Assembly (NCBI GenBank): GCA_032717465.1
Contig: CM064697.1
Location: 2,111,501 to 2,175,500 of the forward strand
Source of the DNA: Coenobita brevimanus
Taxonomy: Eukaryota; Arthropoda; Malacostraca; Decapoda; Coenobitidae
Reading direction: 5' to 3'
DNA length: 64,000 nt
In this document: positions 1-12,196 of the stretch, piece after piece
Numbering within the stretch: position 1 is the stretch's first letter
Layout: each line of letters begins with the position of its first letter
Made by a program: the position numbers and the translations under genes
Notes under the pieces: model-generated
Database searches by the model: none
The model's input: the letters and a program-made list of their open reading frames with translations, nothing else
What the model was told of the DNA's origin: nothing

Positions 1-960
1 CCATGTTCTATCTGACTAAAGGTAAAAATAAAATCCTGTGGAAATGTTTTAGTGCGGTGTGTTGAACTCAAGACTACCCGGTACACAGATTGACTCAGAG
101 GATGAACGAGATTAGTGTGATTCACAGATGAGATTGGCCAAGAAGGAGATAAAGAACCTGGGAGAGATCAGTGTGGGGGAAGGGTAATTTGTCGTGGGAG
201 CAAACGTCATCACTGCGTTAGGACAATGAGCTGCAATTCTAGTTGGCCTTGGCGATTTCGTAACATCCCTTCCATACCAATTAATTCTGCATTCAACAGC
301 ACAGTATCCTCTTGTATGTTATTGATCTACTATTTGTCTATATTAAAAAACTATAAATAACATACAACAAAGTGCTAAGGCTCAATAATTATGGGGAACA
401 AATCACTAAGGAAGATATACTAAGAAATACCCAAGACCACCTGAAATGCGATCCCGAGTCAGAAGACTGGAGATTGTTTTGTCGACCACCCTTTACAAAA
501 TACGGCGTTGGGCAGTAGAGAGACTAACAGATACATAAAAATCTTAGCCTCTTCGCCACGAGAGGGGATTCCTGAGCTCAAGTATGCCGTCTGAAGGTGG
601 TTACAGTAATCTTGTCGTCAGAGTATAAGGATTAACGTAGACGCTTCAGAATCATTCACTAGAGGAGGACAGAACCAGAGGAGGACAGAATGAAAATGAG
701 CTCGCCATCGAATTAAAAGGCAAAGGTAACTTAATATTACCGACCTAAAGAGAGAAGTGGCACTGCAATAAATACAGCGGTGCGAGTTGAATGAGTAAAC
801 AGTTGCAACATTGTCAGTCCACTAAGTCATCCCCGTCTTGTGCTGGGGTGATCGGGGTACAGGGGCGGGGACCTGGATGGAGGAGAGAGCTGATGTTTTA
901 TCGCCTCGTTTATTTACCTGTAATTTTTAATTTGCTGGTCATACAGGTCCAGAATAAATA
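1..960. other. Unassigned AT-rich sequence
   Basis: No open frame of note and no recognisable RNA gene. The first 22 bases end in CTGACTAAAG followed by GTAAAAAT, which could be an exon end with a 5' splice site, but nothing upstream is visible to test it. A small direct repeat (AGAGGAGGACAGAA, two copies) lies near 661-690. Confidence 0.5.
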
Positions 961-981
961 GTTCCTGATATATTTGTTTTG

Positions 982-986
<5 letters not shown>

Positions 987-1013
<27 letters not shown>
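987..1013. repeat. (TC)n microsatellite
   Basis: An uninterrupted run of about 13 TC units in otherwise AT-rich sequence. Confidence 0.97.
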
Positions 1014-1017
<4 letters not shown>

Positions 1018-1089
1018 ATATATCGTGTGAATGTGTACTATAAAATAATAGTGTGATTGAGAGGGAAGGTTAGAGTGTATGAGGTGTGA

Positions 1090-1690
1090 TTGAGGAGGAA
1101 GGCCGTGATGTGTATTGTTACCCATGTATGGTGGTGTAACCTTGCGGGGCAGCAGCGGCACAGCCACAGCCCCCGACCCGACCGTTACCCGCCGCTTCGG
1201 GTTCCCGTCGGTGCCGAGTCAGGATATATGACCTCCAACCCACCCTGCCCTCGCCCACACCTTTTAAGTTTGAGTGATTTGACCCAAAGGTGGACAGTTA
1301 GGGCCGCCTTCAGGATTATTTGACCCCTGCACTGGCCGGTCACGCAGACGCGGCCAGATTAACCCTGCAGGACCCTGAGTAATTAGGGATCAAGGAAAGG
1401 CCAAAGTATTTTGTATAATCATATTCTTTAGTTGCCATCCTAAACAAGAAACAACACTCTGTGGAATGTTGATGCTGAAGGCTGTTTGTAAATTGTCACA
1501 AAATTATATAACAATTAACGGTAATCATATCACAAATATCAGTGATGTGCAAGCCTTAGAATAAAAACTATCAGCGACATATAATTTGCTATAAAAAATC
1601 CGAGGAAAATTGTTTAGAATTTAAAATATAAGACAGTGGAGACAGCAGGAGATTATTTAAAGACAGATTATTTCATAACATAGTACATCA
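1090..1690. other. Unassigned; GC-rich patch then AT-rich sequence
   Basis: From about 1140 to 1380 the sequence is clearly richer in G, C and CpG than its surroundings, with a 77-codon open frame on the plus strand that resembles nothing I know. The remainder to 1690 is AT-rich and featureless. The patch could be an exon or a decayed repeat; neither can be shown. Confidence 0.35.
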
Positions 1691-1691
1691 T

Positions 1692-1726
<35 letters not shown>

Positions 1727-1761
1727 AATATATATATATACAGTATATATATATATATGTA

Positions 1762-1838
<77 letters not shown>
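1691..1838. repeat. Compound microsatellite (GA)n-(TA)n-(TG)n
   Basis: A GA run (1691-1727) passes into a TA run with a central CAG interruption (1728-1758) and then a perfect 38-unit TG run (about 1763-1838). It yields HTHTHT and CVCVCV open frames in several phases, which are not genes. Confidence 0.97.
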
Positions 1839-1839
<1 letters not shown>

Positions 1840-1959
1840 ACTGGCCAACCGTCTTCCACGCCCACTGCCGCTTCACACAACCGTGGTAACCCCCTCGGCT
1901 CGAATAACCCGGTCAAGAAATTAAATGACCCTAACTGACCCTGGGAAGACCTTTAAACC

Positions 1960-2740
1960 CCGATGTCCTCCACTGTAACCCATGCAACACCCTCCATGAC
2001 CCCTGCCCGCCCACCCGACACCCTGGCATGCCTCGTCCACCCTACCTCGCTCTGCCTCCCTACTTCACCTTCCTCTCGTCCTGTCTGTCTTGCTCTGTGT
2101 CCCTGTCTCACCCTCCTTTCGCCCTGTCTGCCTCGCTGTATCTCTCTATCTATCCTGCCTCGCTTGCCATGCCCTCTCGTGCCTGCCTTGCCCTGCTTCA
2201 CCCTCCATGCCCCGTCGTGTCTGCCTTGCCCTGCCTGACTCGTCTCTCTTGCCTGCCTTGCCCTCTCAGACTCACTCCTTCCTTCCTGCGTGCCTTGCCC
2301 AATATGCATTACCTTTCTCATGACTCATCTATCTCCCTTCCAGTCCCAGTCTTCCCTCCCTCTCCTGCCCTCCATTCCTTCCACCTTCCACCCTTCCTTT
2401 CCTCGCACCCCCTCTCAGTACAGCCTCACTATTCACTCTTGGTTCACCCTCTTCCCTGCCTCGTCCCCCTTTCTTTCCCTGCCATACTACTTATTCCTGC
2501 CTCTTCCTTTCATCCTGCCCTGCCACACCGTTCACTCTGCCGCCAGTTCCCTCACTCCCTGCCTCGCATGTTCCCGACCTCTCACTCTCCTTCTTTCACT
2601 CATTCCTTTTTTTTTTTTTTTTTTTTTTCCCGCAGGGGTCCCTCTCTCTTCCACCACTTCAGTCATATTTTTTTTTTCTTTCCTTTCCTAGTTATTCACT
2701 GTTCATATTCATTCGGTATGCCGCATGACTAGTTCTTAAT
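1960..2740. repeat. Pyrimidine-rich block with degenerate CCTGCCTYGC-type repeats
   Basis: The plus strand is almost wholly C and T, built from short imperfect repeats around CCTGCCTTGCCCTG. It holds a 234-codon open frame made of S, P, L, F and C, which is the expected translation of pyrimidine-rich DNA. A pure 22-base T run lies at 2607-2628, followed by CCCGCAG, which looks like a 3' splice site but has no coding frame behind it. Confidence 0.85.
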
Positions 2741-2744
2741 TCAG

Positions 2745-3060
2745 TTATTGTGTCTTTCTCCTGTGTGTGGCGAGGAGTATGGACAAGCAGTGATGGATGG
2801 AGTGAGGGAACGTGAGGGTGATGGCTGTGTGGAAGGAAGGGACAGTGTTGGCTACCGTTCGCTTGAGGGAGGGAAATGAAGAGAGAGTGGGGTGACAGGA
2901 AGGAAGAAAGGAGAGGGAGTAAAGTGACAGTATGAGAAAGGAAACGAGAGCATAGGCTATTGTCCTGTCCAAGTGAGATGTAGATAGACTTGAGAGGAAG
3001 GAGTAAGGTAACAGAGTAGAAAAGAAAGAGAAAGTGGGTGGCATCTATCACACCGTACAT
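2745..3060. repeat. Purine-rich block
   Basis: The plus strand switches to G/A-rich sequence with imperfect GGAAGGAAG and GAGGGAG units directly after the pyrimidine block, giving a strand switch near 2740. Open frames on the minus strand are S/L/F/P-rich artefacts. Confidence 0.7.
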
Positions 3061-3290
3061 ATATTAACATGATCCTAGGAGTATCAGGAAGGAATCAGCA
3101 GTTAGAACCTTGTCCAATCCTATCGTCTACCTTAGAGTTGCAGTGCTATATGGAGAACATAATGTTTCTGGCACTGGAAAGAATAGACAAAGTTACCTAG
3201 TCGGGTTGCGTCTCTCTTGTCAGTATTTTACATCAGTGTCTCGGCTTTCTATTAGTTGAAAAAGAAGATAAAAAGGTTTGAGTGTTGGTT
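3061..3290. other. Unassigned sequence
   Basis: Mixed-composition sequence with no repeat or coding signal that I can see. Confidence 0.4.
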
Positions 3291-3740
3291 TGTATGTGTT
3301 AGTGTCCCCGTAAATCCTCGGAGTGACGTGTCCACCCCGAGTGTTGTGATGTTCTCCACGGGGCCCCAGCTACCCAAAGACCACAGCTGCCCCGCCCCCG
3401 TCCCTCCCCGCCACACCTTGTCGACTCTCTGCGGGACGCTGTCTCACACCCCGCCCGCCCTGTCGCACTCTTTCTATTTTGTAGTACCCTTGGCCACCCT
3501 GTCGTATCCTAAGCCGTCCGCCTTACCCTTTTCTGCATTTTCACACCTCTAACCATGCTGTCGCACATTAAGCCACCTGTCTTACCTCTTCTGCTTTATC
3601 ACACCTTTGACTTTTATGTCGCACTCTCAACCTCTTTGTCGCAACCTCTGCCGTGTGTCGCGCCCTGCAGGTCCTGCTTTGTCAAAGTCTTGGTTGCCGT
3701 GTTACTCCTCAGGTCGCCTTGTTGCAACCTTGTCGTGTAT
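3291..3740. repeat. Degenerate tandem repeat with a CCYTGTCGCA motif
   Basis: The motif TGTCGCA or TGTCGYA preceded by C/T-rich sequence recurs every 25-60 bases (for example around 3460, 3502, 3560, 3617, 3639, 3656, 3712). The first part (3300-3450) is GC-rich. It reads as an old, strongly diverged minisatellite. No product is predicted. Confidence 0.5.
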
Positions 3741-4380
3741 CTTTTGGGATCGTCAAACCAAGAGATGAGCTGCATCTGTGATAAAGATAAACAAAATTTA
3801 ACGTAAAATGTTTTCATAAATTCTTTTCCTGAAATGTAATCAATAAACATGTTGTAATAATCTGCAAACTGCACATTCATTGGAGATATTACTGTATTAA
3901 GTGTATTAGCTATGGAGCCTAGCGTGATACGTTTGAATACATTTATTAAGGGGTCTTTGGTATTCCAGTGAGTTACGCATAGAAGTCCATACAAACTTCG
4001 TAACGTAACATCAGTATCTAGCAGTGATATGGAGTACAGACGGAAATGCATTTACTAAGACAATGGGTAGGAAATTCATCATTGTGAAAGTCGGACAGCT
4101 TTAGAGGTAAGACCTCAAGGATTAATTGTCACGAACCTAACGTTTTCCTTCCGGATCATTAACTTAATTATTTCTCCGTTATTTAAGGTTTGAGAATACC
4201 GCCTTTAGGTCAGAGTTCCAGCAGTATTTGCCAGTGGAGTATGACTGTTATTTACTGCTTGAAGTTGCTGAAGGGAATAAAATCTTGCGTCATTTTCCCA
4301 GAGCTTTGTAAGATGTCTCTGATTTCATGTCTGTAAGTCAGTAATTAACTTGCCTTGCACCTGCTTCAACCGTTGTAACT
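3741..4380. other. Unassigned AT-rich sequence
   Basis: A 145-codon open frame on the minus strand (3614-4051) covers part of this stretch but shows no domain and runs into the degenerate repeat, so I do not call it. Around 4258-4300 the string GGGAATAAAATCTTGCG weakly resembles the palindromic repeat core described at 4381. Confidence 0.4.
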
Positions 4381-4840
4381 CTTCAGTTCGGGAGACCCTC
4401 TGTATGCAGTATAAAATCGTCTGGCAGTAGGAAGAATGAAAAGTCATCGTACTAATGGGTTAATGGAGATTGTCTCAAACACCTTCACTGTGAAAGATGT
4501 CTTAAGTTAAGTATAATAGTCTGACAGAAACAAAAAAGAAAAAAAAATGACAAAAAAAACATGCCATGGTGCTGAAGGCGTTAATATTGTGTCATCAACA
4601 GGAACAAAGCGAAACCCTTTGACGCATGAAACAGTTCAAGACGATGACTTAGTTTTCATTCTGTATTGCAACATTCAGGCTAATTTGTTCAGGTTAGGAG
4701 ACTGGCACTTTTCGAACTGGAGGGATAGGTATAGCTTGCATTAACCCCTTCCCTACAAGACGTCTCCAATAGACTGTATGATATGGTCTGGTGTCAACAA
4801 AAATATAAGAAATACATCATCCTGCAGCAGGAGGTCTGAT
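4381..4840 (+). mobile_element. Cluster of MITE-like palindromic repeat copies
   Basis: Several adjacent diverged copies of a short element. Copy 1 (4381-4466) carries the core ATAAAATCGTCTGG, then GTAGGAAGAATGAAAA, and ends TAATGGGTTAATGG. Copy 2 (about 4475-4590) starts with CACCTTCACTG, has TAAGTATAATAGTCTGACAG and an A-rich run, and ends CCATGGTGCTGAAGGCGTTAA. A third begins AACCCCTTCCCTACAAGACG at 4744. Family features are AACCCCTTCA...TGAAGGGGTT ends, a GAATAAAATCGTCTGG core and an AGCAAGAATGAA block. No coding capacity, so a non-autonomous DNA transposon derivative is the best reading. Confidence 0.6.
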
Positions 4841-5262
4841 TAGTAGTGACCTTAGCTTGATAACTTGTTTCTAGATATGCATACGCAAACATTGGAATCT
4901 GTTTACATTTCTGAACCCTGTGACGGGGCTAGAGATCAATACGAGCATTTTTTGAGTTGTTAACGCCGGATGGACACAGCGCTAGTTTTTGTAACATTCA
5001 GTTCTCCATTTACACTGCTGAATGAAATAGGACGGGAGGGAGACAAACTGCGTCCAATAGTTTGACCGACCGAGAAATGATTTCTGGGCCTGCGAGCCGG
5101 ATACCAGTGTACCATCGACTCCCCCTTGCCCACAGGTTGTCTTGCCGTGTTGCAATTACTGTGACGCTAATTTCCGTTCTGTGTAACATTTTTGCATTTT
5201 TTCTTATCCAGGAAAGTCTGAGTTTGGTTAGGTTTGCTTTTTTATTATCATATTAGACTAGT
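4841..5262. other. Unassigned sequence
   Basis: No repeat, RNA gene or convincing coding frame is visible. Confidence 0.4.
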
Positions 5263-5327
5263 TTGTCGGTTACTTAGGTTAATCTGCTAGGTTGGGTTAG
5301 GTTAGGTAGTTAGGTTATATTAAAGAA
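5263..5327. repeat. TTAGG/GGTTA telomere-like patch
   Basis: GGTTACTTAGGTTAATC followed by GGTTGGGTTAGGTTAGGTAG and GTTAGGTTAT. These are imperfect TTAGGT units, similar to the arthropod telomere repeat (TTAGG)n but interrupted. It may be an interstitial relic or a chance simple sequence. Confidence 0.55.
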
Positions 5328-5469
5328 AAGAAGGAAATAAAGAAGATGGTAGAACGATCATCCTGGGAAAATTAAGCTTAGCACATAGTGTAAAAAATGA
5401 TATAGAAAACGTTAATTTGCTACCCTGACGTACAGAGGAGGTATGGCGCCCGTGACCACAAGATCATAA
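5328..5469. other. Unassigned sequence
   Basis: A-rich then mixed sequence, nothing recognised. Confidence 0.4.
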
Positions 5470-6070
5470 CCCGTGCTCATCCTACCCCTTAGCACTCACA
5501 GATACATCCCTCCCTCCTCCTTCCCATCCGTCATATCCTTTCCTTCTTCATATTTCCCCTTCCTTATTTTCTTCACCACCCCCTCCCCCGGCATCACCTC
5601 CCTTCTTCAGTTCCCTCCCCTCATCATCGCTTCCTCATCCCAGTCTCTTGCCTCCACACCTTCCCCCTTACACCCTGCCCCTCATCTTCCTTTAGTTGTC
5701 TCTCTCCTCTTTCTCATCGTCTCTCACCTTCTCATTTTTCATCTCCTCCCATGCCCTTAATCCTTCCCCCCCCCCTACCATCTCCTCACCTCATCTCTCA
5801 TCATCCAACTTCATCTCCCATCCTCTCAACACTTATTTCATCCCCTCCTCCCTCCCTTACATGCTTCCCCTCACTCATCATCCCTTCTCGCTTCCCAAAC
5901 ATTTCTCTCTCTCTCTCTCTCTCTCTCTCTGTTCCCCTACCTTCTACCCCTCACCCATGATCCCCACTCCTTCCCCTACCTTCTTCCCTGCACTCATCAC
6001 CCTCCACCTCCTCCCCCACCCCCACGGCCTCTCCTCCCAGACCCCACGCAGCCGGCCTCACTCTATCATC
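5470..6070. repeat. Pyrimidine-rich block with (TC)n
   Basis: C/T-only sequence over most of its length with imperfect CCCTCCTCATC units, including a perfect TC run at 5904-5930. Open frames inside are S/P/L/F artefacts. Confidence 0.85.
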
Positions 6071-8019
6071 CAGCCTCGCACAATTGCCGGGTACATGAAT
6101 GATGATGAATAATGATGAAGGCATTTGGTTGGAGGGCCGCAAGCAGTTGTCCCTCCACACCACCATCACACCACACCACACCAGCGGCCACGGCTTACCC
6201 TCGGACTTGCCCATCATCTCTTTCCAGTGTGGTATAGAATGTGAAGTTCAAGAAATACGGAACCAATTCTGTCTCACATCGGCATTCAGTGGTGCAGAAA
6301 TGACAGTGACTCTACCATTTTTACTCTAATTTGGCCTAAAATTGCTATTCCTCCGCCTTGAATGCTGAATTATAACAGTTGTCCAAGACTACGGTGAAAA
6401 TGATCACGAAGAAGTGCCGTGGAAAGGATGTCGCGTTATTATATTGGGTTTGTATTTTTCTGCCACTGAGCTGTGTGAAATAAGCACCAAAAAGACAGAA
6501 ATCAGGGCCAAGTTAGGGTAAAACCACTGTACGTTATGTTATTTATTTTCTGCTCGTGTGAAGACCTTATCATCTGCCTGAGACAGTACACTGCAGGAGG
6601 AATGCCTCTTCCATCCTTTCCCATTCTGATTCGTTGGTTGTTAGCCTGTTCCATCCAGTGCTAGTATAGCTGCGAATTTTTATTTTTCTATCTTGATTTT
6701 TTGTCTGCCTCAGCCTTTCACCCCATCTTTGGGTTGCTACTTTACTACCCTGGTTGTCCATCTGTTTTCTCTTCCCAGAAAGACGTGACCTGCCCATGTT
6801 CGTTTTTGCTGTTCGATTGTAGTGATTATATTCTTAACCTCTGTCTTTTCCTCTTATCCAAGAAACTCTTCATTCTTCTCTGACACCACCTAAAACAGTC
6901 CTTTACATTTTTCTCTGATCATTGTTTAGTTTTGGTTATGAATTATTTTGTCTGTCACTACGTTTCCGATCCATGAGTTAGAACAAGAAGAACCAACTCA
7001 TTGGATACATTTTGCCTTTATAAAGAATCATATTTCTATTTTTCCAGGATGTTACTTATAATACCTTACCATAAGCCTTCAGTCCCGCTTCTTTTCATTG
7101 TTTGATCAATTCATCAGTTGGTACTCCCTGAGCTGCCTTGTAACTTATTAGAAAAAATAAATAGACACAAAACATAGTAGGTTAAATTCCAGTTCCGTTG
7201 CCATTGCTTTATTTTTACTTAAGGGCGTTAATAAGGACATTTTGTTAGTAAAAAAGTGAGATACACGTAGTGATCTTAGTGACCTGTGTTCGAATTCAAA
7301 ATGGTGATCACAAACTCATATATATTTTAGCTTTCTGTAAATTAGTTTATCGTTATATCAGTACCTGGTGTATATAGATCACACTGTTGGTGAAAAAGTA
7401 TAATAGTTCAACGGAGACTTCGTATAGACTTCTTCGGTAGACTACGCTGTAAACATAGGATAGTAGCAAGTGATTTGGCGCGCGTGTGTATGCTTGTATC
7501 TATGTATGTGTGTCATTATCAGACATGGGCAAATAAAATAACTCGATACCTCGTGTTCACAAGGACACTTACAGCAATAGTGGTAGAACAAGTAAAGACA
7601 TAAAGGCAAAGCAGATAGCCTTGAAAACGATGAACCCTGTGAACATTGTTGGTTGTTGCAAAAATCTCTAGTAGCCTAAATCGATATGCAGCAAGTTTAC
7701 AAATAGTTGCATACGAGTAGGCCACACTCAAGAGGAAATCAGAGAATGTTTGAGTTACAGGGATGAAATAGTACATTTTGTATGTTCTAAATGAAGGTAT
7801 TCGATATAGCATTCATTACCCTCTTCACTACTATGATGTTATCCCAAGCTGAATGCAGTAAACTCGCTTAGCTTCAAGTTACGTCCCCGACTGCAGCGGT
7901 TAAGGTGTAAAATGCAAAATAAATCGCTAAGGAGGAGGTGCTAAAAGCCTCGTAAGCTCACGAGAATAGGACTGTGTGTGTGCTTGAGTGTGGTTATATG
8001 AGTCGCCCCGTACCCTCTT
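6071..8019. other. Unassigned AT-rich sequence
   Basis: About 1.9 kb with no repeat and no coding frame that I can support. Short open frames (for example 97 codons on the minus strand, 7519-7812) have no domain, no homologue I recognise and no splice context. TCCCAAGCTGAATGC near 7842 weakly echoes the palindromic repeat. Confidence 0.4.
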
Positions 8020-8470
8020 CCTTGACCCGTAGTCCCTCCACACCACCCCTTCCCCCCCCCCCTTGGATCCGTGGTCTCCCCTCCCAGATCCCCATCCCCT
8101 TATTCTCTCGCCCTGCTTCCCCCACCTAATACCCTCCCCCTCCTACGTCCGTCCCTCTGGTCCATACATCCCTCTTCCACCCACTACCATGCCCCTCCGC
8201 CTACCTCGTTCCGTCTCTTCCTTACACTTCTCTCTTCTCACCCTGTATCTTCTGCCTGCTCCATACATTACCCCCCCCCCTCCTTTGTCCCCTACCCTCC
8301 TCCTCTTCCCTCCTTCCCTTTCAGTCATACGCTCCCCCTGCATCCTCCTCCTTCTCACTCCTCCCCTCTGCTCCATACACTCCTCCCTACTTCGCTTCGT
8401 ACCCCCTTTCAACCCCGTTACACCCCTCCACCCCTTATGTCCTTCCCCCCCCCCCCCGCTCCACTCTGCC
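8020..8470. repeat. Pyrimidine-rich block
   Basis: C-rich pyrimidine sequence with several C homopolymers (8051-8062, 8271-8280, 8446-8457) and imperfect CCCTCCTCC units. Overlapping open frames on both strands are composition artefacts. Confidence 0.85.
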
Positions 8471-8521
8471 TCGTCGGTTTGGCAAGTATACGTTCGGTCA
8501 TTCAGCAAAGTTGGTGAAGCA

Positions 8522-8522
<1 letters not shown>

Positions 8523-8571
<49 letters not shown>
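8523..8571. repeat. (CA)n microsatellite
   Basis: A perfect run of about 24 CA units ending at CACGTACGTAG. Confidence 0.97.
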
Positions 8572-8573
<2 letters not shown>

Positions 8574-8609
8574 ACGTAGTGGATTTTTTTATTTCATCCT
8601 GTTCCCCAT

Positions 8610-9490
8610 TTAACCAAACTTAACTCATATTTACCTATTCTGATCTTACTCCATCATGACTTACTGTACCGTGAAACAACCTACGATACTAATCAGACAT
8701 ACCCAACCTAACTTCCCTTGCTCTAATCTGAGGTAACCAGGTGTACTGACCTAACCCAACCTACTCTTATTCATTGTTAACGCGTTATATCATATCCTAC
8801 ATTAACCTAACTGACACTTGTAGCTTACCATACCCTGAATACCTTAGTCTGACCAGTCAAACTGCATTCTATTTCGCACTGTCCAGGACTAACCTAGAGT
8901 ACCCTAACTATAGGTCACCAATCTGAACCTGACCAGCTTTACAACCCAGCCATTCCTACCTTAACCTACCCTATCCTCTCGTACCCTATCCAGTGCTAAG
9001 GCATTCCCCACCAAGACCTAACAACACCTAAATTATCTAACAAACTTCCCCCATCCTTACCTTCTCTTACCATCTTATTTTTGTTTTTTCTTGGAGGGAA
9101 CAGCTTCTGGCCTTTGGTTCTTCCTTCCTTGCGTAAACAAAATATCCAATCCTATCCTTCCGGACCGTACTCATCTCTACCCTTTCGTATCCTCCCCATC
9201 TCTACCATACCCTCCCCTACCATCCCCTACCTTGCCCTAACACGAAAGGACCAACAGGTCAATTGCTGTTTGCTTTCCTTTGTACCCTTCCCCTACTGCA
9301 CCCTTCTGTCCTACCCTACCTTACGCTACCCTATCTTACTGTACCTTTCCCTGTCTTACCCTAACCTACACTACCGTACCCCACCCTACCCTACCTAACA
9401 CTACCCTGCCCTAGCCTACTTTTCCCAGCCTTACCCTAATACCCAACCTTTCCCTACCGTCCCCTACCCTACCCTACCCTAAGCTGCAGT
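8610..9490. repeat. Degenerate CCTAA/CCTAC pentamer region
   Basis: Across nearly 900 bases the plus strand repeats imperfect CCTAA, CCTAC, CCCTA and ACCTA units. Examples are CCCAACCTAAC (8702), CCTAACCCAACC (8751), TTAACCTACCCTATCC (8961) and nearly perfect TACCC pentamers at 9300-9480. The complement is TTAGG/GTAGG, the arthropod telomere type with a GTAGG variant. Purity rises towards 9480 and decays towards 8610. It may be an old interstitial telomere-like array or a pentanucleotide satellite. Confidence 0.6.
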
Positions 9491-10549
9491 CGTGTCGTGG
9501 TGCCTCGGAGACCCACATCAGCCTCCCTGACCTCTGATCCCCTTTAATCTCTGGAACCCATTGGCTGGCAGACCCGAGTGACCCTTAACCTCCCCTGACC
9601 CTCATTGGCACTGTAACTTAAACTGAGATTTTATGAGCCAGGGAGTACAATTCAAGAGTGTGGGTGTGTGGGGAGGGGTCGTGTAATTGTGCTGGGTAAT
9701 ATTCTTGAACCACTTTACTCACATGACGTTATTTTCCATTTTATTTTTGCTACTTCATGCGTTTTTTTTTTTTACTGTAAAAATCTCTCGTATGGAAACA
9801 ATAAAAGCACGATCTAACCCTACTCGTTCGAAAAATCTCCTTAATAAAATCGTCTGTGGATGGAAAGAATAAAATAACAAAGACGTCACTGGATTCAAGA
9901 AGCTAAGTGACCTCGCTGAGACCTGTTTGATAGTTGTATTTATCCCATCAGCGTGCTTTCCTGGCCGTTTTATGTGTGGCGCATAGTTTTCCTGGTCATG
10001 TACTTGCACCAAACGTTACTCTCCAACCCCATGTCCCGGAATCTCATGAAAAAGTGGTCGTAAGTAAAAGATTTTCACGTAGCCTTATCGTGACCCCACA
10101 TTTTCCCCTCATTTTGTGTCAGTAACTCTTCTCTGCATATTAAAAATCATCCTTGTTATACTGTCACCATTTTTAAACGTTGTTTTTAAAGAATCCAAAG
10201 CAGTTCTAACAAATGTCCATTAAACTTTCATTCCTGTCCATGAAGCCGATTTGCCAGTTTCTCCCAATTAACAGTACCACATGGAAGGAAAAAAAAATTG
10301 TGATATTTGGAACGAATCCCCGCCATATAGCGCTACACTCTTATCTACTTTCTGTTATTTTTTTTTTCAATTCCCAGTGTATAGAGTTTTGAGTTTTAAT
10401 ACCCTATTTCGTTCCACTGAGAACATAGAAAAAAATACGTGGGTTTTAGGATACACAGGCCATTACGAGTATAAAGAAAAGCATAATACCGATACAAAAA
10501 GACTGGATGTTTCAGACGGTTAGGCCACTTAAAGGAAAAATAATGTTTA
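9491..10549. other. Unassigned sequence
   Basis: About 1 kb with no clear element. From 9515 to 9600 there are further TGACCTCTGATCC and TGACCCTTAACC type units. The rest is AT-rich with short open frames lacking any recognisable domain. Confidence 0.4.
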
Positions 10550-10585
10550 CACCACCACCACAACCACCACCACCACCACCACCAC
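10550..10585. repeat. (CCA)n microsatellite
   Basis: About twelve CCA/ACC units with one CAA variant. Confidence 0.95.
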
Positions 10586-10992
10586 AATGGAAACAGAAGC
10601 TGAAATTTTACATCGTGCCTCGTGTTCCTTTAAGCCATAAATTCGGGTAAAATTCTACACATTTTCGGCGAGAATTGTGGAGTGCCCTTAGCTACCCCGC
10701 CTTCAGTTACTTAATGAAGGCTTGAAATGACCACTTCCAGCATGAGGGACATCCATTACGGAGCCCCAGTGTCACGATTCTTCTATTTCTCTGGGCGTAA
10801 ATCACTCAGGGCGGTGGGTGGGAGCTCGTGGGAATGGGCGGGAATTTCGTAAAGAACCTTGCGGTGGTCGTGAGGGGGCACTGTCACGATCATCATCAGC
10901 GTATAACCTTAAACTTTTGTCAGCATGGGGAGGTGGGGTGATGTACTGTATGTTATGGGAGTTTTCTTCCTGAATGTTGTGGGATGTGGGTA
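10586..10992. other. Unassigned sequence
   Basis: No repeat family or coding frame recognised. A G-rich stretch (10808-10880) and a GTGGGATGTGGG patch precede the next pyrimidine block. Confidence 0.4.
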
Positions 10993-12143
10993 CTCTCTCT
11001 CTCTTTCTCTCTCTCATCCCACCATTCTCCCACGGTACGCCATCCTCCCTCATGCACGCCTTCATCTTCTCTTCAGTCTTTCTATCACTCTCCCGGCCAG
11101 CTCACTCATACTCATGCCTCTCTCACCCTAGCGAAAAGTATAAATTCACCAGCAGATTTTTATTACCCATATCCTCCCCTTCATTTTCTGTGGCAAGCGT
11201 ACGGGTGCGTTTGACATGACCTCCTGTTGGTTATTGAGGAGAGATCGATAGTTTCTTTACACTTCTCCCTCCCTATTAATATTATATCTCGTTTTTTTTC
11301 CCTTTCCCTCACGTTTTCTGTTTTGTATTGTCCTTTCTTTTCCTTCTTCACTTCTTCATCCTCTCCTTGTTTCCTCTTTTTTTTTTGTACCTTCGTTCTT
11401 TTCCGTCTAATTATTTTTTTCTCTCTGCCTCCCCTGTGTACTCCTAGTTCTTTTACTTCATCCACTTCTTTTTCATCTCCCTCTGTTTTATATTCGCTCT
11501 TCATGTCCTTGTTTATATTTTCCCACTCTTCCATTTCTCATTTGCGGTCTCATGCTTTCGACCCTCTGGTATCATTTTTTCTTTTTCCTTCCCTGTGTTT
11601 TATTTTTCATTCTTACCCTTCCCTTCACCTTTTGTATTTTCGTGTCTTTCGCCCTTCATATGATTTCTTTTTCTCTTCGTCCCTGCTTTTGTATTCCTTG
11701 TTCTTTACTTTCCTCCCCTTCCCATCTCGTTTATATTATTCTTTCTCGTCATCCTTCGTATTCTTCTCATCTTCCTTACTCTCCTGGTTTTCCTCTTCCT
11801 TTCTTTCTTATCTCCTTTCATCAGCATCCTTCTCTAACTTCCCCCTCTTAATCTTTCCCTCCCTCTTCTCGTTTTCCTCTTCCACCCCGCCCTTGTCTTC
11901 CTCTCCCACTCATTCTTATTTTCCTTCTTCTCTCAGTCATCGTTTTTCTTTTCCTCTCCTTCTCATATTTTTTTTTTCTTTTTTTCATTTCCTTATTTTT
12001 TTTCCTCCCTCCTACCCCTCCTCCTCTCCCTCTTCCTCATTCTCTTCCTGTCCTTTATTCTTATTCTTTCCTCCTTCCCTGTCATCCTCTACCTCTCCCA
12101 CCTTCTCACTTTCTCCCCCCCCCTCCTCCGTCCTTCACCAGTA

Positions 12144-12193
<50 letters not shown>
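10993..12193. repeat. Long pyrimidine-rich block ending in (TC)n
   Basis: 1.2 kb of T/C-rich sequence (TTCCTCTTCC-type units) broken only near 11125-11260 and ending in a perfect TC run at 12147-12193. It contains a 365-codon plus-strand open frame (11227-12324) made almost entirely of S, F, L and P, as expected from pyrimidine DNA, so no gene is called. Confidence 0.85.

Positions 12194-12196
<3 letters not shown>

Noticed and set aside
2607..2634. Poly(T) followed by CCCGCAG as a 3' splice site
   Set aside because: No coding frame behind it and many similar strings occur in pyrimidine blocks.
3614..4051. 145-codon minus-strand frame of varied composition
   Set aside because: No recognisable domain and it runs into a degenerate repeat; not enough to call a gene.
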